Source: Thelonectria olida (lineage: Eukaryota; Ascomycota; Sordariomycetes; Hypocreales; Nectriaceae). Taken from it: a stretch of DNA of 64,000 bases. Both the position numbers and the translations under genes were made by a program. Of the stretch, positions 1-10,981 are shown piece after piece. Location of the stretch: contig JAGPYM010000001.1 of the NCBI GenBank assembly GCA_020736575.1, forward strand, positions 2,046,001 to 2,110,000. Direction: 5' to 3'. The notes beneath the pieces are model-generated. The model worked only from the letters and a program-made list of their open reading frames with translations, did no database searches and was not told the origin of the DNA. Within the stretch, counting starts at the first letter, position 1; the number at the start of each line of letters is the position of its first letter.

Positions 1-322
1 TGTATACGTTCTCGAGAAACATGTCGCGGTCCTCGGGGGTGGGAAACTGGTTCAGCTCGAGAAGCTCGTCAGCGCGGCGAAAGTACTCCTGCTCCTCGTC
101 GGCCAGCATCCCGAAAAACTCCTTCTCTCCAAACCCGTTCTTCTCGGGCTCTGCTGCGACGTCTTCATGGCTGTAGGCTTCCTCGTCGGTGGTTCGCTGA
201 CGCTTTGGCTTCTCTTCGTAGTCATTGTGCTCGGCTTGGTCGTCGTTCCTCTCGGGTTCGTCACGGCGCTTGCGTTTGCGCTCGTCACGGAGGGCACCTC
301 GTTTTGTGCGAGGCTTCGGCAT
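1..322 (-). CDS. NOP9: Nop9-like nucleolar Pumilio-repeat protein, N-terminal part (cut by left edge)
   Basis: The first 107 codons of the gene run from the ATG at 322 off the left edge. The N-terminus begins MPKPRTKRGALRDERKRKRR, a basic stretch fitting nucleolar targeting. It passes through an acidic, charged region and ends with a segment around FFGMLADEEQEYFRRADELL followed by a proline/glutamate stretch, which I recognise as the conserved N-terminal block of fungal Nop9. Nop9 is a Pumilio-type RNA-binding protein needed for 18S rRNA processing and 40S assembly. The Pumilio repeats themselves lie outside the window, so the call rests on the N-terminal block alone. No intron is seen in this part. 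The start is the first ATG of the open frame. Confidence 0.85.
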   Translation of the reverse strand, partial: MPKPRTKRGALRDERKRKRRDEPERNDDQAEHNDYEEKPKRQRTTDEEAYSHEDVAAEPEKNGFGEKEFFGMLADEEQEYFRRADELLELNQFPTPEDRDMFLENVY

Positions 323-834
323 TGTATCTACGGGACTGAGCGACTGGAAATACTGGTGAAGTAGACGGACTGGGCAAATGTGGCGGGGTGGCTGTTGGTC
401 GTCCTGAATCTTTTCTGAAATTTTTGGCGATATGATGCTGGTAATTGTTATCGATAAGGCCCACTCCTAGCTCCTGGGCTCGGGTCTCCACTCCACTGAG
501 TCCGCTCCAAGCAACAGAGGAACATCGACAGTCTTCCATTCCTACCTACAATGCTCTGGCTAAGCACTTGACTGTCTTCAAATCGAGAAATCATTGGTAG
601 CATCGTAAATTTGTCTTGCATTCTAGTCTTCCTCTAACCCTTTCTAAGTCTAGTCTTTGCATCTTTCCATCGTTGCTCTTCCAAGCTTTTCGTCAAGATC
701 GTTTCCATTTTGAACGAGTCGTCATTTCGTGTCACTCAGCCGAGGATCCTGTTTTGTTCCCGTTTCTTGTACCTCTCTGGCCTCTTCTCAGCCGTTGTAT
801 ATGAAACGTCTAGCAAATTCTTTCCGGTCAAAAT
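323..834. other. Intergenic, NOP9 upstream / decarboxylase downstream
   Basis: About 510 bases between the NOP9 start and the stop of the decarboxylase. It must hold the NOP9 promoter and the decarboxylase 3' end. I see no coding frame with family features and no structured element. Confidence 0.6.
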
Positions 835-2544
835 CTAGAGTTCCTCTCGCCCAACCTCCTCAAGGCCCTTGACTAGCCCTTCGACCGTCCCCTCCAGTGT
901 CTGGCAGTTAACCACGACACGGAAGAAGTGGCCTTTGGGACCAGGCGCATAGTCGACCATGTACCCTCTAAGAATCATCTTCTCGACTATGGTCGCAGTT
1001 CGCCGCGTGTTCGCTTCCTTGTCCTCGGATAACTCTCCGCCGGGGGCGTAATAGAAGCACACCTGCAAGCAAGGTGGCGGATCCTGGGAAACGAGGACAA
1101 AGTTACCGCTGTCCTTGACGAGTCTAGCAAGGTATGCTGCCTGCTCAAAGGCATGGTCGATCTGCTTCTCAAAACCAGCGGCACCGTAGTAGATCCAGGC
1201 AAGCGCGAGTTTCAAGCTGTCACCGCGGCGTCCGCACTGCAGAGTCAAGTCGGCCAAGTCCCAGATATCTTCGCCCTGAGCGGTGTGAAACAGGTAGCCA
1301 GCGGCAGTACTGTTTGCCTTGTTAAAGACGCTCATGTCAGGGCCTAGGAGAAATGAACATGTGACCGGAACGTTCATCATTTTGTGCGGGTTTACGGTGA
1401 GCGAGTCGGCCAGATGGGAGCCCTTCAACTTGTGTTGGTGCTTGGCTGAGAAGATGGCTGGACCGCCCCAACTGGCGTCAATGTGCATCCAGAGCCCAAA
1501 CTCCTTGCAAATCTTTGAGATCTCTTCGAATGGCTCGTAGGAACCCATTACGGTCGTTCCCGCAGTCGTGTTGACGTAGAACGGAGTCTTTCCCTCCGTT
1601 TTGGCCCGGAGAATCTCCTCTCGCAGAGCATCTGGCTTGATACATCCATTCTCGTCCACGGCGACTGGCCAAACGCTGCCAGAGCCCAAGCCACAAATCA
1701 TAGCACTCTTTTCTACCGAGTAATGGCCGTGAGCGCTGGTGAAGACGGCGAAACCCCGCCCGCCATTCCCTGAGATTCTGCACTCGGGAAATAATGTGTT
1801 TCTGGCGACAACCATGGACGTCAAGTTGGAAGCACTTCCGCCCTGGCATGAGATACCTCCTGCATGCGGGCCTGTGAATCCGAAGAGGTGCGCCAGGGTC
1901 TTGGTGGTGGTTTTCTCAACTACTGATAGAGCAGGCGAGACTTGGAATACGTGCAACTGAACCTCGTTAGTATATGGATGAGTGTTGACGACCCATCAAA
2001 CTTACGTTGGTGTTGAGCACGGAGAGGATCATATCTGATACCACACCAACCTGTTCACATAGATCAGTATTCGCACAATAACCTCAATCTCGGTACCGGT
2101 GAGTCTTACGGCATTGGTGCTGGCGTAGAGCTTGTCCAGGAACCCTTGATCCCACGTGTTCACGCTGTATTGCAGAACTTGCTGGATCGTATCGAGGAGA
2201 CCTTCTTTACCGTGACCCTGGTTGGGGAGGGACAGTTTCATCTTGTCCGCTAGCTCTCGGGGATTCTGGTGAAAGTCGACGAGGACATTATTCACACGGC
2301 CAACGTCATCGGGGGTAATGTTCCCAGAGGCTCGATCCTCAGCTGCAACATCGGCAGCTTTGATGAAGGGGACAATCAGATCTCGAACAGCACCAATCAA
2401 CTGGTCGGGGTGTCAGTGGCCAGTAGATTTCCAGTTCTCCGGCAACGGTTGTCTTACATCGGCAACCTCCTCAGCCCTATGGAGGGTAGAAGAGGGGTTC
2501 CCATTCCCATTCCGGAGGGGCTGGTGGCCGTTGGTTGCAGTCAT
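835..2544 (-). CDS. PLP-dependent group II decarboxylase (glutamate decarboxylase / cysteine-sulfinate decarboxylase-like)
   Basis: Four exons on the minus strand: 2544-2458, 2400-2110, 2050-2006 and 1956-835, giving 514 residues. Introns have GTAAG donors, and the third has a perfect TACTAAC branch point. The pyridoxal-dependent decarboxylase fold is clear: an active-site segment HIDASWGG near residues 299-306 (Asp about 301 contacts the PLP ring nitrogen) and NPHKMMNVP with the Schiff-base Lys near 333. The length matches the GAD/CSAD/aspartate 1-decarboxylase group. The family removes a carboxyl group from an amino acid as CO2 to give an amine such as GABA, taurine precursor or beta-alanine; the exact substrate cannot be told from sequence. 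The short N-terminus (MTATNGHQPL...) shows no targeting signal, so it is probably cytosolic. It is the only gene between 0.8 and 6 kb. Confidence 0.88.
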
Positions 2545-5500
2545 GATGACGCGGGGTCAAATGAACAAGCCACAATCTGCACGTCAAGTCGAGTTTCACG
2601 AGAGGGTGCTGTGAGAAACGTGCAGTGTCGGGTATGAAAAGAAAGGAAGAGGAAAATCGAGGAAAATAAGGCAGAAAACTCAGTCACATGAAATACACTT
2701 GTAAACTCTGCCTGAGATGGCGAGATCTCTCAAATCGCCGGCGTCAGCCAGTCTCGTGACCGACCGAGGCATTTCTTATTCTACCGAGTCTTTGCCGATT
2801 GGGAAGGACGTGATACCATCACGGGCTAAGCGACAGGCAGAGATCACTCGACCTCTTGGCAATTGATGACGATGGTGTTGATGGTGTTGATGGCTCTTCG
2901 AGTGTGTGAAGATGGGCAAAGCAACTCTAGATGACTTCTAGATATGAGAGACGCGCGTCTGGCATTGGTAGAATGCAGCGATAAGTCAAATGGCTGCACT
3001 GCAAGCTCACCCAGCCATACCAAGTTTCGATCTTGGATTTCCGCGTTTCCTTCCGCAATGGGATGATCGCATCGTCGTAGCAGTGTAAAGGGGGCACGAA
3101 GACAAATTTCCGTTGTGAGTCCTCGTATTCTTCCCACAAAGGAAACAAGTCGAACGATAAGGCAGCTGGGATCCTGGTCAAAAGTCTAGGGGTCGAAGAA
3201 ACGCTGTTCCCCTCCTCAGTTGTGACCTGCAGCACCACAGCGCGTTCCGTGATGTTGACGGCCGGGAGTGGGAAGGCTGAGGGGTGCATGAAACAATCGG
3301 AATTGGTTCTCGAGATGAAGGGACACACTCGGCATCGGGATGAAGGGCGAAGAAGTGCTTGCATCAGCGTGATCCGTGGGAATGGAAGGTTTCCAGCCGC
3401 GAGACACGGGCACACAGGTAAGTACCAAGTAACTAACACCAACCGGATATGGCTGTCCGTGCGCGGAAGTCAATTTACGCAACGACAAACAAGGGTGAAG
3501 GAAGGAAAGAGATAGATACTGAGGATTGAAGAGACAAAGAAAGGAATCGAGAGCGAGAGAAGAGAAAACAACCGAAATAGAAGGGGGCTTTTCGCTTTTG
3601 AGGATGGAATCAACAAGCGCCTGGCTAGCTGGCGTCGGCCAGGTGCAGTGACTCTCCTCTCTCGCACGATGCCCTTATCGGTTCTTCATCTGTCCCTCCC
3701 CCCGCATTCACGAAAGAAATAAGACACTCGGAACGCCCGCAAGCGTTGTTAGGACCGTTGGAGATGCAGACCAAGGAACGGTCGTGATCATTGTGGCAGC
3801 ACCATCGATCCTGACTCCATCGCCCATCTCCGGAGATTTGAGGGAGAGCGAGTATAAGGGCCACTAAGAGGCACGCACGCCGTCTGTGAAGCCATCCCGT
3901 CCTTTAAGTCGGTTCACTTCGAACTTTGTCCTCCTTATCATATATTCGATGCTACTTCACAGACAGTTTAGACGACCGGTTGCAATGCACCCTCTTGACT
4001 GCTTGGCTTGACGGCGGGCACATAAATTAATCCTCCCCACTCCGCATGCGACTCCGAACATGGGGTAAGAGTGAGGACGAAGAGCCAAAGTTCAACATCG
4101 AACTGCGCCGCGTCGATCAACTGCCACATGCAGTTGACTCGCAGCACTTCGGGCACAGCACGCATGGGCGAGCGAGCGACGCCGTTGGGTTAGTTAGCTG
4201 AAGTAGCCCCAGGGGCATTTCCGCTGCTGCTTCAGTGCTCGGTTTAGTCTTCCGGCGAGCCGTCCCACCACTGTGATGTGATGGACGGATGTCGACTTTG
4301 TTGGTGAGTTTCAGGAGGCTTTGCTTTCTTTCATGGAGGCCTATATCAGAGAGTGTGCTTTGTCCTGCGTCACTGCATGATGCACCTTCTGGTTGGGCAA
4401 TGCAAGGGCAATGCAAGAGCAGGTGTCAATGGGAGCGTCTGCGAGGCAAGGGTATGGACGAGGATTCTCTCAACGGCGGTTGATTGCATTGCTTGTTATA
4501 GTTACTACGTGTTGGCGAGGACGAAAGAGTTAGGGTGATTGCTTTTCTTTGCTTTGTTGGTGGCCAACCGCTTCGCCAGCAGCCTGCGAATACTACGCTT
4601 GCCACTGCCCCCTTGCTCTTTTCCTTTTCCATCTCTCTTTGCCTTTTCCTTTGTCTGCGTACGTATGAAGAGGAAGAAGAGGAAGAATTAAACCTCAGCT
4701 AGTCGAGGAGTGGAGGACACTAGCATTTCTCGTGTCGCGCTTTGCAAGGCAAAAACAAACAAAAACACCGAGGCATTCTACCAAGTGCGAAAAATGATGT
4801 GTGTGTGTCCCTTGTCGAACAGACCTGTCATATCATGGAGTGCATAAGGTTGTCCTCATCACACCCACCACCAAGACTGGCAGCCCGAGAAAAAGGGGTG
4901 ACGGATTGCTGCATTGGGCTGTTCCATGCTAAGTACGTTACCACCCAAAGAGAAAGATACCTCAGTTAGATTCCTGGCTTTGGTGAAGCTGATGTCGGCA
5001 AAAGATTTTCGTCGTCTTCTTCCGTGGTGTTCTTCCCGCTTCATCCCAACCTCTTTGGCCACGCAGCAAGACCACCATCTGGCCCGTACTTCGTCCCGGA
5101 GCTTCCATCAAAAGGAAGCATCAGTTCACGTTCCCAGCTCCAGCTCCAGCTCCAGCACCTTCATCCAACCGCCGCCGCCGCCTCCGCCGCCCGACGCCAC
5201 GTACTGCGTAGCACACGCCCACATCGACGCACGCCACACGTCCCTTGTCGACTCCGTCTCCAGCTGTTTTCCCAATTTTTTCCCCTCCTGGGCATTGCCA
5301 GGGCTCTTCCAGTCGGGCTGCAGCAGGGTTTTCTGATTCCTTGGTACCTTGCGCTAAGGAAAGGCTGCTGTGAAGGAGGGTATTTCAAGTCGCGACGGCC
5401 CTCTCGCCCGGGTCCCGCACCGCGACCCAAGAACTTTTTTTCTTCTCTTGTGTAGCTCACGTTTTTCTTTACAACCTCGTGCCGGGTCTCTTTTTTCTCT

Positions 5501-6122
5501 CCTATTATTCTGTGGACGATCGGGAAAAAGAAACTACGAGTACGTGCGATACCTAGCAAACGTTTGTGTGTTTGCTTCCCTGTCGAGTCGCCATTGCATC
5601 ACCGCCACCGGCTCCTTCGCTCGCTGTTCCGGCGTTTTTCTTAAAGTCGCCTGTGCCCATAACTCGGCGCCAATCCATACGTTATACCTACATATACCAG
5701 CGCTTGTCCCTCCCTTCAACTTCAAGCTGAACCTGGATTCGACGTCTTGAAAGACTGGTCACGAATTTCTTTCACGACAACACGTTAATGAACGATCTGA
5801 AACGAACAGGCCCAGCAAGCTTGGAGATACCAATTTACGCCCCCATTCCCTGCTCCCTGTCACAAGACATCATCATCCCACGCTTCCGACCATCTCAAAG
5901 GGGGAATTAGTCGAGCCTCCGGCCAACCAAGAAAATTAGAGCCCGCTCTCCAGTGTCAAAAAATCCCGTCTCCACAAACGGCGCCTGCTGTGACGACACC
6001 TCCCGCTACCCGTTGCGCGCCCACAATCCTTCTTCCTCGCAAAACCTTGACACCGGTTGCATCGACCAGCGAGAAACCATACCCATTCGTTTGTTCTAAG
6101 AAAACAGTCGCGAACCATAACC
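2545..6122. other. 3.6-kb gene-free interval with pyrimidine-rich Ras leader
   Basis: No frame here shows a recognisable protein family. Several open frames of 60-170 codons overlap on both strands and look like chance. The decarboxylase promoter should lie near 2545-3000. The right part (about 5100-6120) is C/T-rich with GCC and CAGCTC runs, as expected of a promoter and long leader for the Ras-like gene at 6123. A 40-codon upstream frame, 5788-5910, may sit in that leader. Confidence 0.55.
5788..5910 (+). other. Possible upstream ORF (40 codons) in the Ras-like gene leader
   Basis: ATG at 5788 opens 40 codons (MNDLKRTG...) to TAG at 5908-5910. From 5911 to 6122 no ATG occurs, so if transcription starts upstream of 5788 this uORF is the last AUG before the main start at 6123. 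Whether it lies in the mRNA depends on the start site, which cannot be seen. Confidence 0.3.
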
Positions 6123-6929
6123 ATGCCTTCCGAAACCCACCACCCTCCCGTCCCCATCTCCATCACCATCTGCGGCGATGGCGGCTGTGGTAAATCCTCC
6201 ATCACTCTGCGACTGGTTCACTCCCAGTGGACCTCCGACTACGACCCGACCATCGAGGACTCGTACAGCGTCACCCGTCGCATCGACGGCGTCACCTACC
6301 ACCTCTCCCTGACCGACACCGCCGGCCAGGAGGAATACCGCGGCATGTGGGCATCCTCAAACCTAGGCGCCGACGCCTTCCTGCTCGTCTACGACATCAC
6401 TTCGCAAGACTCCCTCGACGCTCTCCAGCACTTCAACGAGCTCATCGACATGGAGGCTGAGACCCGACTTGACAATGCCGAACGCGCCCACCGGGCCGGA
6501 ATCAAACCGGGCCACCACGACACCTACAGCAGCGGCGCGCGCGCAAGGACGATCCCGCCCATCAAACTCGTCGCCGGGAACAAGTGCGATTTACAAGAGA
6601 GCCGCCAGGTCCCCGCCGCGCGCGGCCTCGAGTGGGCGCGCAAGCGCGGGTGCGGCTTCATGGAGACCAGCGCGCGCCTCGAGGTCAACATTGAGGAGAC
6701 GTTTGCGCTCATCGTGCGCCGCGTCATGGAGGGCCGCCAACTCGCTGAGATGGGCGTCCACGACAACATGGACCTGAACGCCCGCGGGCAGACGAAGCCC
6801 CTGACGCCGCTGCCGCACGACGTGGACCCGGAGAAGCGTGGCCCGGGTGTCCGAGGACCGAACATAAACAGCGGCGATCGAGTCGGGAAGGGCGACGGTG
6901 GGTTCTGGAAGAAGCTGCGGTGTTGGTAA
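6123..6929 (+). CDS. Ras-like small GTPase with internal insertion and no CaaX box
   Basis: Intronless, 268 residues. The Ras G motifs are intact: P-loop GDGGCGKSS at 18-26 (Lys24), an effector loop identical to Ras (YDPTIEDSY, 40-48), DTAGQEE at 65-71 (Gln69 equals Ras Gln61), NKCD at 153-156 and an ETSAR-type G5 later. NKCD is shifted about 29 residues relative to Ras, by an insert near residues 110-146 rich in Glu, Arg, Gly and Ser. The C-terminal 50 residues are Pro/Gly/Lys-rich and end KKLRCW, so the only C-terminal Cys is penultimate and there is no CaaX prenylation box. I looked for a downstream splice that would add one (GTAAAG overlaps the stop) and found none. The start was chosen because it is the first in-frame ATG, in context ACCATGCC. 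The family acts as a GTP-dependent signalling switch; membrane attachment here is unclear. Confidence 0.88.
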   Translation: MPSETHHPPVPISITICGDGGCGKSSITLRLVHSQWTSDYDPTIEDSYSVTRRIDGVTYHLSLTDTAGQEEYRGMWASSNLGADAFLLVYDITSQDSLDALQHFNELIDMEAETRLDNAERAHRAGIKPGHHDTYSSGARARTIPPIKLVAGNKCDLQESRQVPAARGLEWARKRGCGFMETSARLEVNIEETFALIVRRVMEGRQLAEMGVHDNMDLNARGQTKPLTPLPHDVDPEKRGPGVRGPNINSGDRVGKGDGGFWKKLRCW

Positions 6930-7819
6930 AGGACCCATGGCGTGGGGGTTGCCATGATCCGGCGGTCAGGAACCAAAGACCAGACTGAAAAAGCAAAGAG
7001 CTGAAAGTAAAAAGAAGTCAAATTAAGAGGGGGGAGGAAAGACCTTTTTAGGTCGGCGAGACGCAGGCAGTCGTTTCTCGAGTGTTTTGATAGGAGGGGA
7101 GGGTGTTTCGATACTTGGAATGTCATATACCAGGGATACCTCGGCGTTTGGGCGAAAAAGACTTGGGTTTGGGTGCGTATTGTCTGGGCTGGTATGGTTG
7201 AGCTATCCCTCATGAGGAGTTGATTGATTGTACCTATTCTTGGTCGGGAACCATTACCCTGTCTACTGTCGTGCACATTATAAAGTTCTATACTACCGGA
7301 TGCTGCTGTTCGTATGTCATTACCATTGAGTCCACGCTTCGATTCTTACTTTATTCGAGCATCTTAGATAACTCGATCATGTTCAGTCCTTCCGAGGTCC
7401 CTCAGCTCCAAGTCTACGTGCTCGGTCAGGTTGTGTTTGATGTCGGGAGTCGTTTCGGGGAGGGCTGCTCTACTGAGATTGGTGGTGTTGGGGAACAGCC
7501 TGCAAGCCTGCAACTGAGATCAACTTGAGTTTGTTAAATCATCTGAATTTCAAAACAAGATCTGAGTGATGTGTATCCGTATGTCCCTTTGCCAGCTCCG
7601 GCTCTACCTGTCAGTTAATAATTCGCAAAAAAGAATGAGAAAGAAAGAAAAGGGTGTCTCTGCGGGCCGTAAACTGCCCAGAACGCCGGCCTCTCTAGTC
7701 TACATGTCACGTCTTACCCTCTCAACTTCGATAGAAACCCATCTCCGGGTAGCCTCCATGAATACTTCGCGTGTCTTTGCAAAAATGCCCTCCTCTCTAA
7801 AAGCATTGCGAGGTTTCCT
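6930..7819. other. Convergent intergenic region
   Basis: About 890 bases between the Ras-like stop and the AMMECR1 stop. It should hold both 3' ends. Short open frames here have no family features. Confidence 0.55.
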
Positions 7820-8575
7820 TTAGCTCTCAATGCCCTCCCGCCACTTCTGATAGTCAGAGTACTCTAGCGTCTTCTTCTTGCCCCGGTAGCGGGTGACCTT
7901 GAGGTCCAAGTCCTTCCATTTGCTCCGGCTGCCGGTCCAGCCCGCCTTGCGGACGAGGCTGAAGAGTGTCTCGTCCTTGGTCCAGCCTTGCTCGGCGGCG
8001 ACGTCGGGGAGGTAGGTTGAGCCGTAGCGACGGCCGCGGTCATAGAAGGACAGGCGGATGCCGTGGACACCAATCTCCCAGTCGAAGGCGTCATCGACCT
8101 CCTCAAAGTCGGTCAAGAGCGTGACGGCGACTTGGAGGGTGGCCAGCTCCGACTTTCGTATGGGTGGGAAGCGGTTGTCGTACAGGGCTGAGATGAGGGC
8201 ATATTCGGGGATGCCGTCGGAGAGAGCTTGGGATTCAAAGGTACCGATGCAACCTCGCAGCGAAACATCATCATCGTCCTCGACGGTGTTCCAGGTGACG
8301 AAGAGGGGAGCAGAGCTGGGAGGTCCCAGGGGCAGAGACGAAGTAGAAGTGGCAGGAGTGGATGCGGCGAGCGAGGTTGAAGAGGACGAGGATGACTCGG
8401 TATCAGCGGCGATGCGACGCAGAGCTGGATCCTGGAGGCCCTTGGGAGCAGAAGAGGAAGCGGCGGCGGGAGTGACGAAGCTCGCCTGGATCTCGTCGAG
8501 GGACAAGGGCTTACGTTTGGAGAGGTGGGCCTCGAGGGCCTCGAAGCAGGCGAGGCAGTGTTCGGTAGTAGCCAT
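7820..8575 (-). CDS. AMMECR1-domain protein
   Basis: Single exon, 251 residues. The family signature LRGCIGTF is at 106-113, followed by conserved AMMECR1 elements: NRFPPIRKSEL, VTLLTDFEE, WEIGVHGIRL, YGSTYLPDVAAEQGWTK and the C-terminal LEYSDYQKWRE. A Ser/Thr/Ala-rich insert at about 35-90 separates the first helix (HCLACFEALEAHL) from the core, as is common in fungal members. The family occurs in all three domains of life. Its molecular function is not established, although the invariant LRGCIG loop suggests a catalytic or binding pocket. The start is ATG at 8575. A purine/G-rich tract lies about 220 bases upstream. Confidence 0.93.
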   Translation of the reverse strand: MATTEHCLACFEALEAHLSKRKPLSLDEIQASFVTPAAASSSAPKGLQDPALRRIAADTESSSSSSTSLAASTPATSTSSLPLGPPSSAPLFVTWNTVEDDDDVSLRGCIGTFESQALSDGIPEYALISALYDNRFPPIRKSELATLQVAVTLLTDFEEVDDAFDWEIGVHGIRLSFYDRGRRYGSTYLPDVAAEQGWTKDETLFSLVRKAGWTGSRSKWKDLDLKVTRYRGKKKTLEYSDYQKWREGIES

Positions 8576-10369
8576 GGGAGACGATAGCGACCTGACAACA
8601 AGCAGATAGTCAGGAGATGTGCGGGTTAGGAGCTGGCGCAGCGTTGTAGATCAGGGGACGATCAAACGACGATCGCCGTGCCTCTGACAATGTGAGACGA
8701 GACGAGACGAGACAAGACGAGAGCGTGTGAATAGCGGAGATGGGAAAGAGAGAGTCAGAATTCAAGTCAGAGGCACGAGGAGAGGGAGGAGGGGGGAGGG
8801 GAGGGGAGGGGAGAGAGAGAGAGAGAAGGCGGGACGTGGAGGTGGAGAGACAGTTGAAGGTGCAAGTGGAGGTGGAGCATGAAGAAGCGGGGGAAGGGGG
8901 ATCATGAGAAGGTCAGAACGAAGACCCAGGAAAACCAACAAGCCACCAAATTTTACTTTCTTTCTACCTTCTCCTCTTCTTTCGTTTGACCAACCTGTTT
9001 GAGAGCAGCGAAATGAGGCGGTTGCACAGGGTGACGAAAATGCAGAAAAGCAAGAGATACGGATACGTCTCGTCGAAGTGCTCCAGACGTCGGCTGAGAC
9101 ACATGCTCATGCTGGGCTGCTGGCTGGCTGGCCTCAACCCCCCACCGCTACTGCACCTTGTTGGTAGCAGAGTCGAGGCCCGTGATCAGGTTCGTTGTGG
9201 AACCGGGCAGCGGGAGGAGTGGAGTTGTTGCTTTGGCGCAGATTGCAAAAGTGACGATGGCTTCGGAGGTGAATGGATTTGTTGGGCGATGATGATGGTG
9301 GTTATGAAGCCTGCAAAAATGCGTCAATGATGCCCTGACTTGGGGCGAGTCGAAAGTGCCATGCAATGGAGGATGAAGGGTCCCCCCGTCGTGACCCAGG
9401 TCGGTCGGTCTCATGCGCCCGGATTACGTAGGTACCCCGCGATTCTAACCACCCACCTCGCCCACAAGAACGTCTCCTTCATGCATCTCCATCCCTCGTC
9501 CCGACTCTCCCGTCTTATTGTTAGTCGACCTCGTTGCCGTACATCTCATACATGCAAGTGTCCCGGATAAGCCGTCACCCAATACTCACGTTATTCAGCG
9601 CCTTCTTCTTCCATCTTCAGCGACCGATATCACGTTGGGACTCCCCTGCTTATCTGTGTCATGTCATCCCAACAACCAACACGGGACAATAAATAAAAAT
9701 AAAAAAACTCCAAGGGGCATTGTTGGCGCAACGACGCGAGCGATGGCTTCATGGACCGCGACGCTTCGTACGTTTTGCTAAAGATATCGCCGCAAACGCA
9801 TTGCATCGCCATGCTTGGCTTGGGGGCGCACTCTGTTACCGGATCTAGTGTCTCCGCGTGTATCATCGTCCGGCATCCACTGCATCGAGTTTCAGGCTCG
9901 TCCTCATCCCCCTTTCCCTTGCCTCTGAGCACGGCAGCCCGGCAGTCCGAAGTGGCATTGCGACGAGTCAAGCTTTTGTGTGAAACTAGCCGAATCGTGT
10001 TTCGTTCGGCTCTGTTCGCCTTCCGAAGCAGACGATGCTCACCAGTGTCGTCTCAAAACGCGTCTTGAGACGAGACGATCTTTTTAGGTTGTTGGAGAAG
10101 GCTGCCGACACTGCGCAGCACCATGCACGCTGTCTCAGGTGCGCAAACCATAAGGTATAGGTGAATGCGTCTGCCAGAATACAAATATCGAGCGTGGTCG
10201 TCGACGGGAGAGGGACTGAGCCATTCAAAATAACGACATTGCTTCATTGTAATCGGTAATCGCACGCCACCCTCACTCTTTTCTTGCATTCTATCGTCTA
10301 CTCGTTCCTTACCGCTGGCCGGAATTCTGCTCCTCGTCCCACCCAACTCAGCCACATTCTCTCGCCAAG
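8576..10369. other. Divergent intergenic region with G-rich tract
   Basis: About 1.8 kb between the AMMECR1 start and the small secreted-protein gene. It contains a purine-rich tract at about 8760-8830. No frame here shows a protein family. The right part should carry the promoter of the gene at 10370. Confidence 0.5.
8781..8826 (+). repeat. G-rich purine tract, possible G-quadruplex, plus GA microsatellite
   Basis: Four runs of at least three guanines separated by single adenines occupy 8791-8811, followed by a (GA)n run. The pattern fits G-quadruplex formation on the plus strand, about 220 bases upstream of the AMMECR1 start. Confidence 0.6.
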
Positions 10370-10598
10370 ATGCAGTTCTCAATTCTCACCATGGCTACGC
10401 TCATCACCGCCGTTTTGGCAGGTCCAAGTAAGTCGTCCGAGATTGGGATGAGTCCTTTTGACTGACTGGTCGTCTGTGGCGACAGTCGTTAAGCGCCAGA
10501 TCGATCCCAGCAAGCCCTCCATGACGGACAAAGAAGGCAACGTGGTGGAATTCAACACGGCGGAGGTATACCAGGCCAATAAGGATGCGGGTATCTAG
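10370..10598 (+). CDS. Small predicted secreted peptide with dibasic (Kex2-like) site
   Basis: Two exons, 10370-10427 and 10486-10598, with a GTAAGT donor, GACAG acceptor and CTGAC branch sequence, giving 56 residues. The N-terminus MQFSILTMATLITAVLA is a classic short signal peptide with an Ala-x-Ala-like end. It is followed by GPIVKR, a dibasic Lys-Arg that a Kex2-type protease could cut, leaving a roughly 33-residue acidic mature peptide starting QIDPSKPSMTDKEGNVVEF. The mature part has no cysteine. I do not recognise a named family; small secreted proteins of this kind are often candidate effectors or processed peptides. A second intron (10566-10760) could replace the tail with a Cys-rich one, but its donor GTATAC is weaker and its length atypical. 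The gene stands alone in a 4.5-kb interval. Confidence 0.65.
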
Positions 10599-10950
10599 AG
10601 ACATTGATTCCATTGAAATTCATGGATGGATGGATGGATGGTTGAGGAACGGTGTGGCTGGAAATGCTGTAGGGCTGCATGAGGGTGGAGGAGGATGGAT
10701 GACATTGGGGACCTTTGGGTGGGCGTTTCCCCTAGACTAGACATTATTTTCGAATTGCAGGTCGACTCGGGCGGTACCGAGGGGACTATTGATTTCCAAC
10801 ATTGCTGCTGTGCAGCTCCATGTTTTGCTGGGTCTGTCTGATCTGACTGCTTTCCGCTGCGCCGCCGGATGACATGACAGATGCGTTGTCACCGCACATT
10901 CGACCACTTCCAGGGCTTATTGGCTTACTCGGTCGAGTATCCACCGCCCT

Positions 10951-10981
10951 GAAGAAAGAAGAAGAAGAAGAAGAAGAAGAC
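10951..10981. repeat. (GAA)n microsatellite
   Basis: Trinucleotide GAA repeated with one extra A near the left end. Confidence 0.85.

Noticed and set aside
2927..3442. 171-codon open frame, minus strand
   Set aside because: Some stretches look protein-like, but no family is recognised and overlapping frames compete. It might be a remnant; a profile search would decide.
4914..5559. Three overlapping open frames on both strands
   Set aside because: They follow low-complexity CAGCTC, GCC and TTCT runs in the likely Ras-like promoter and leader.
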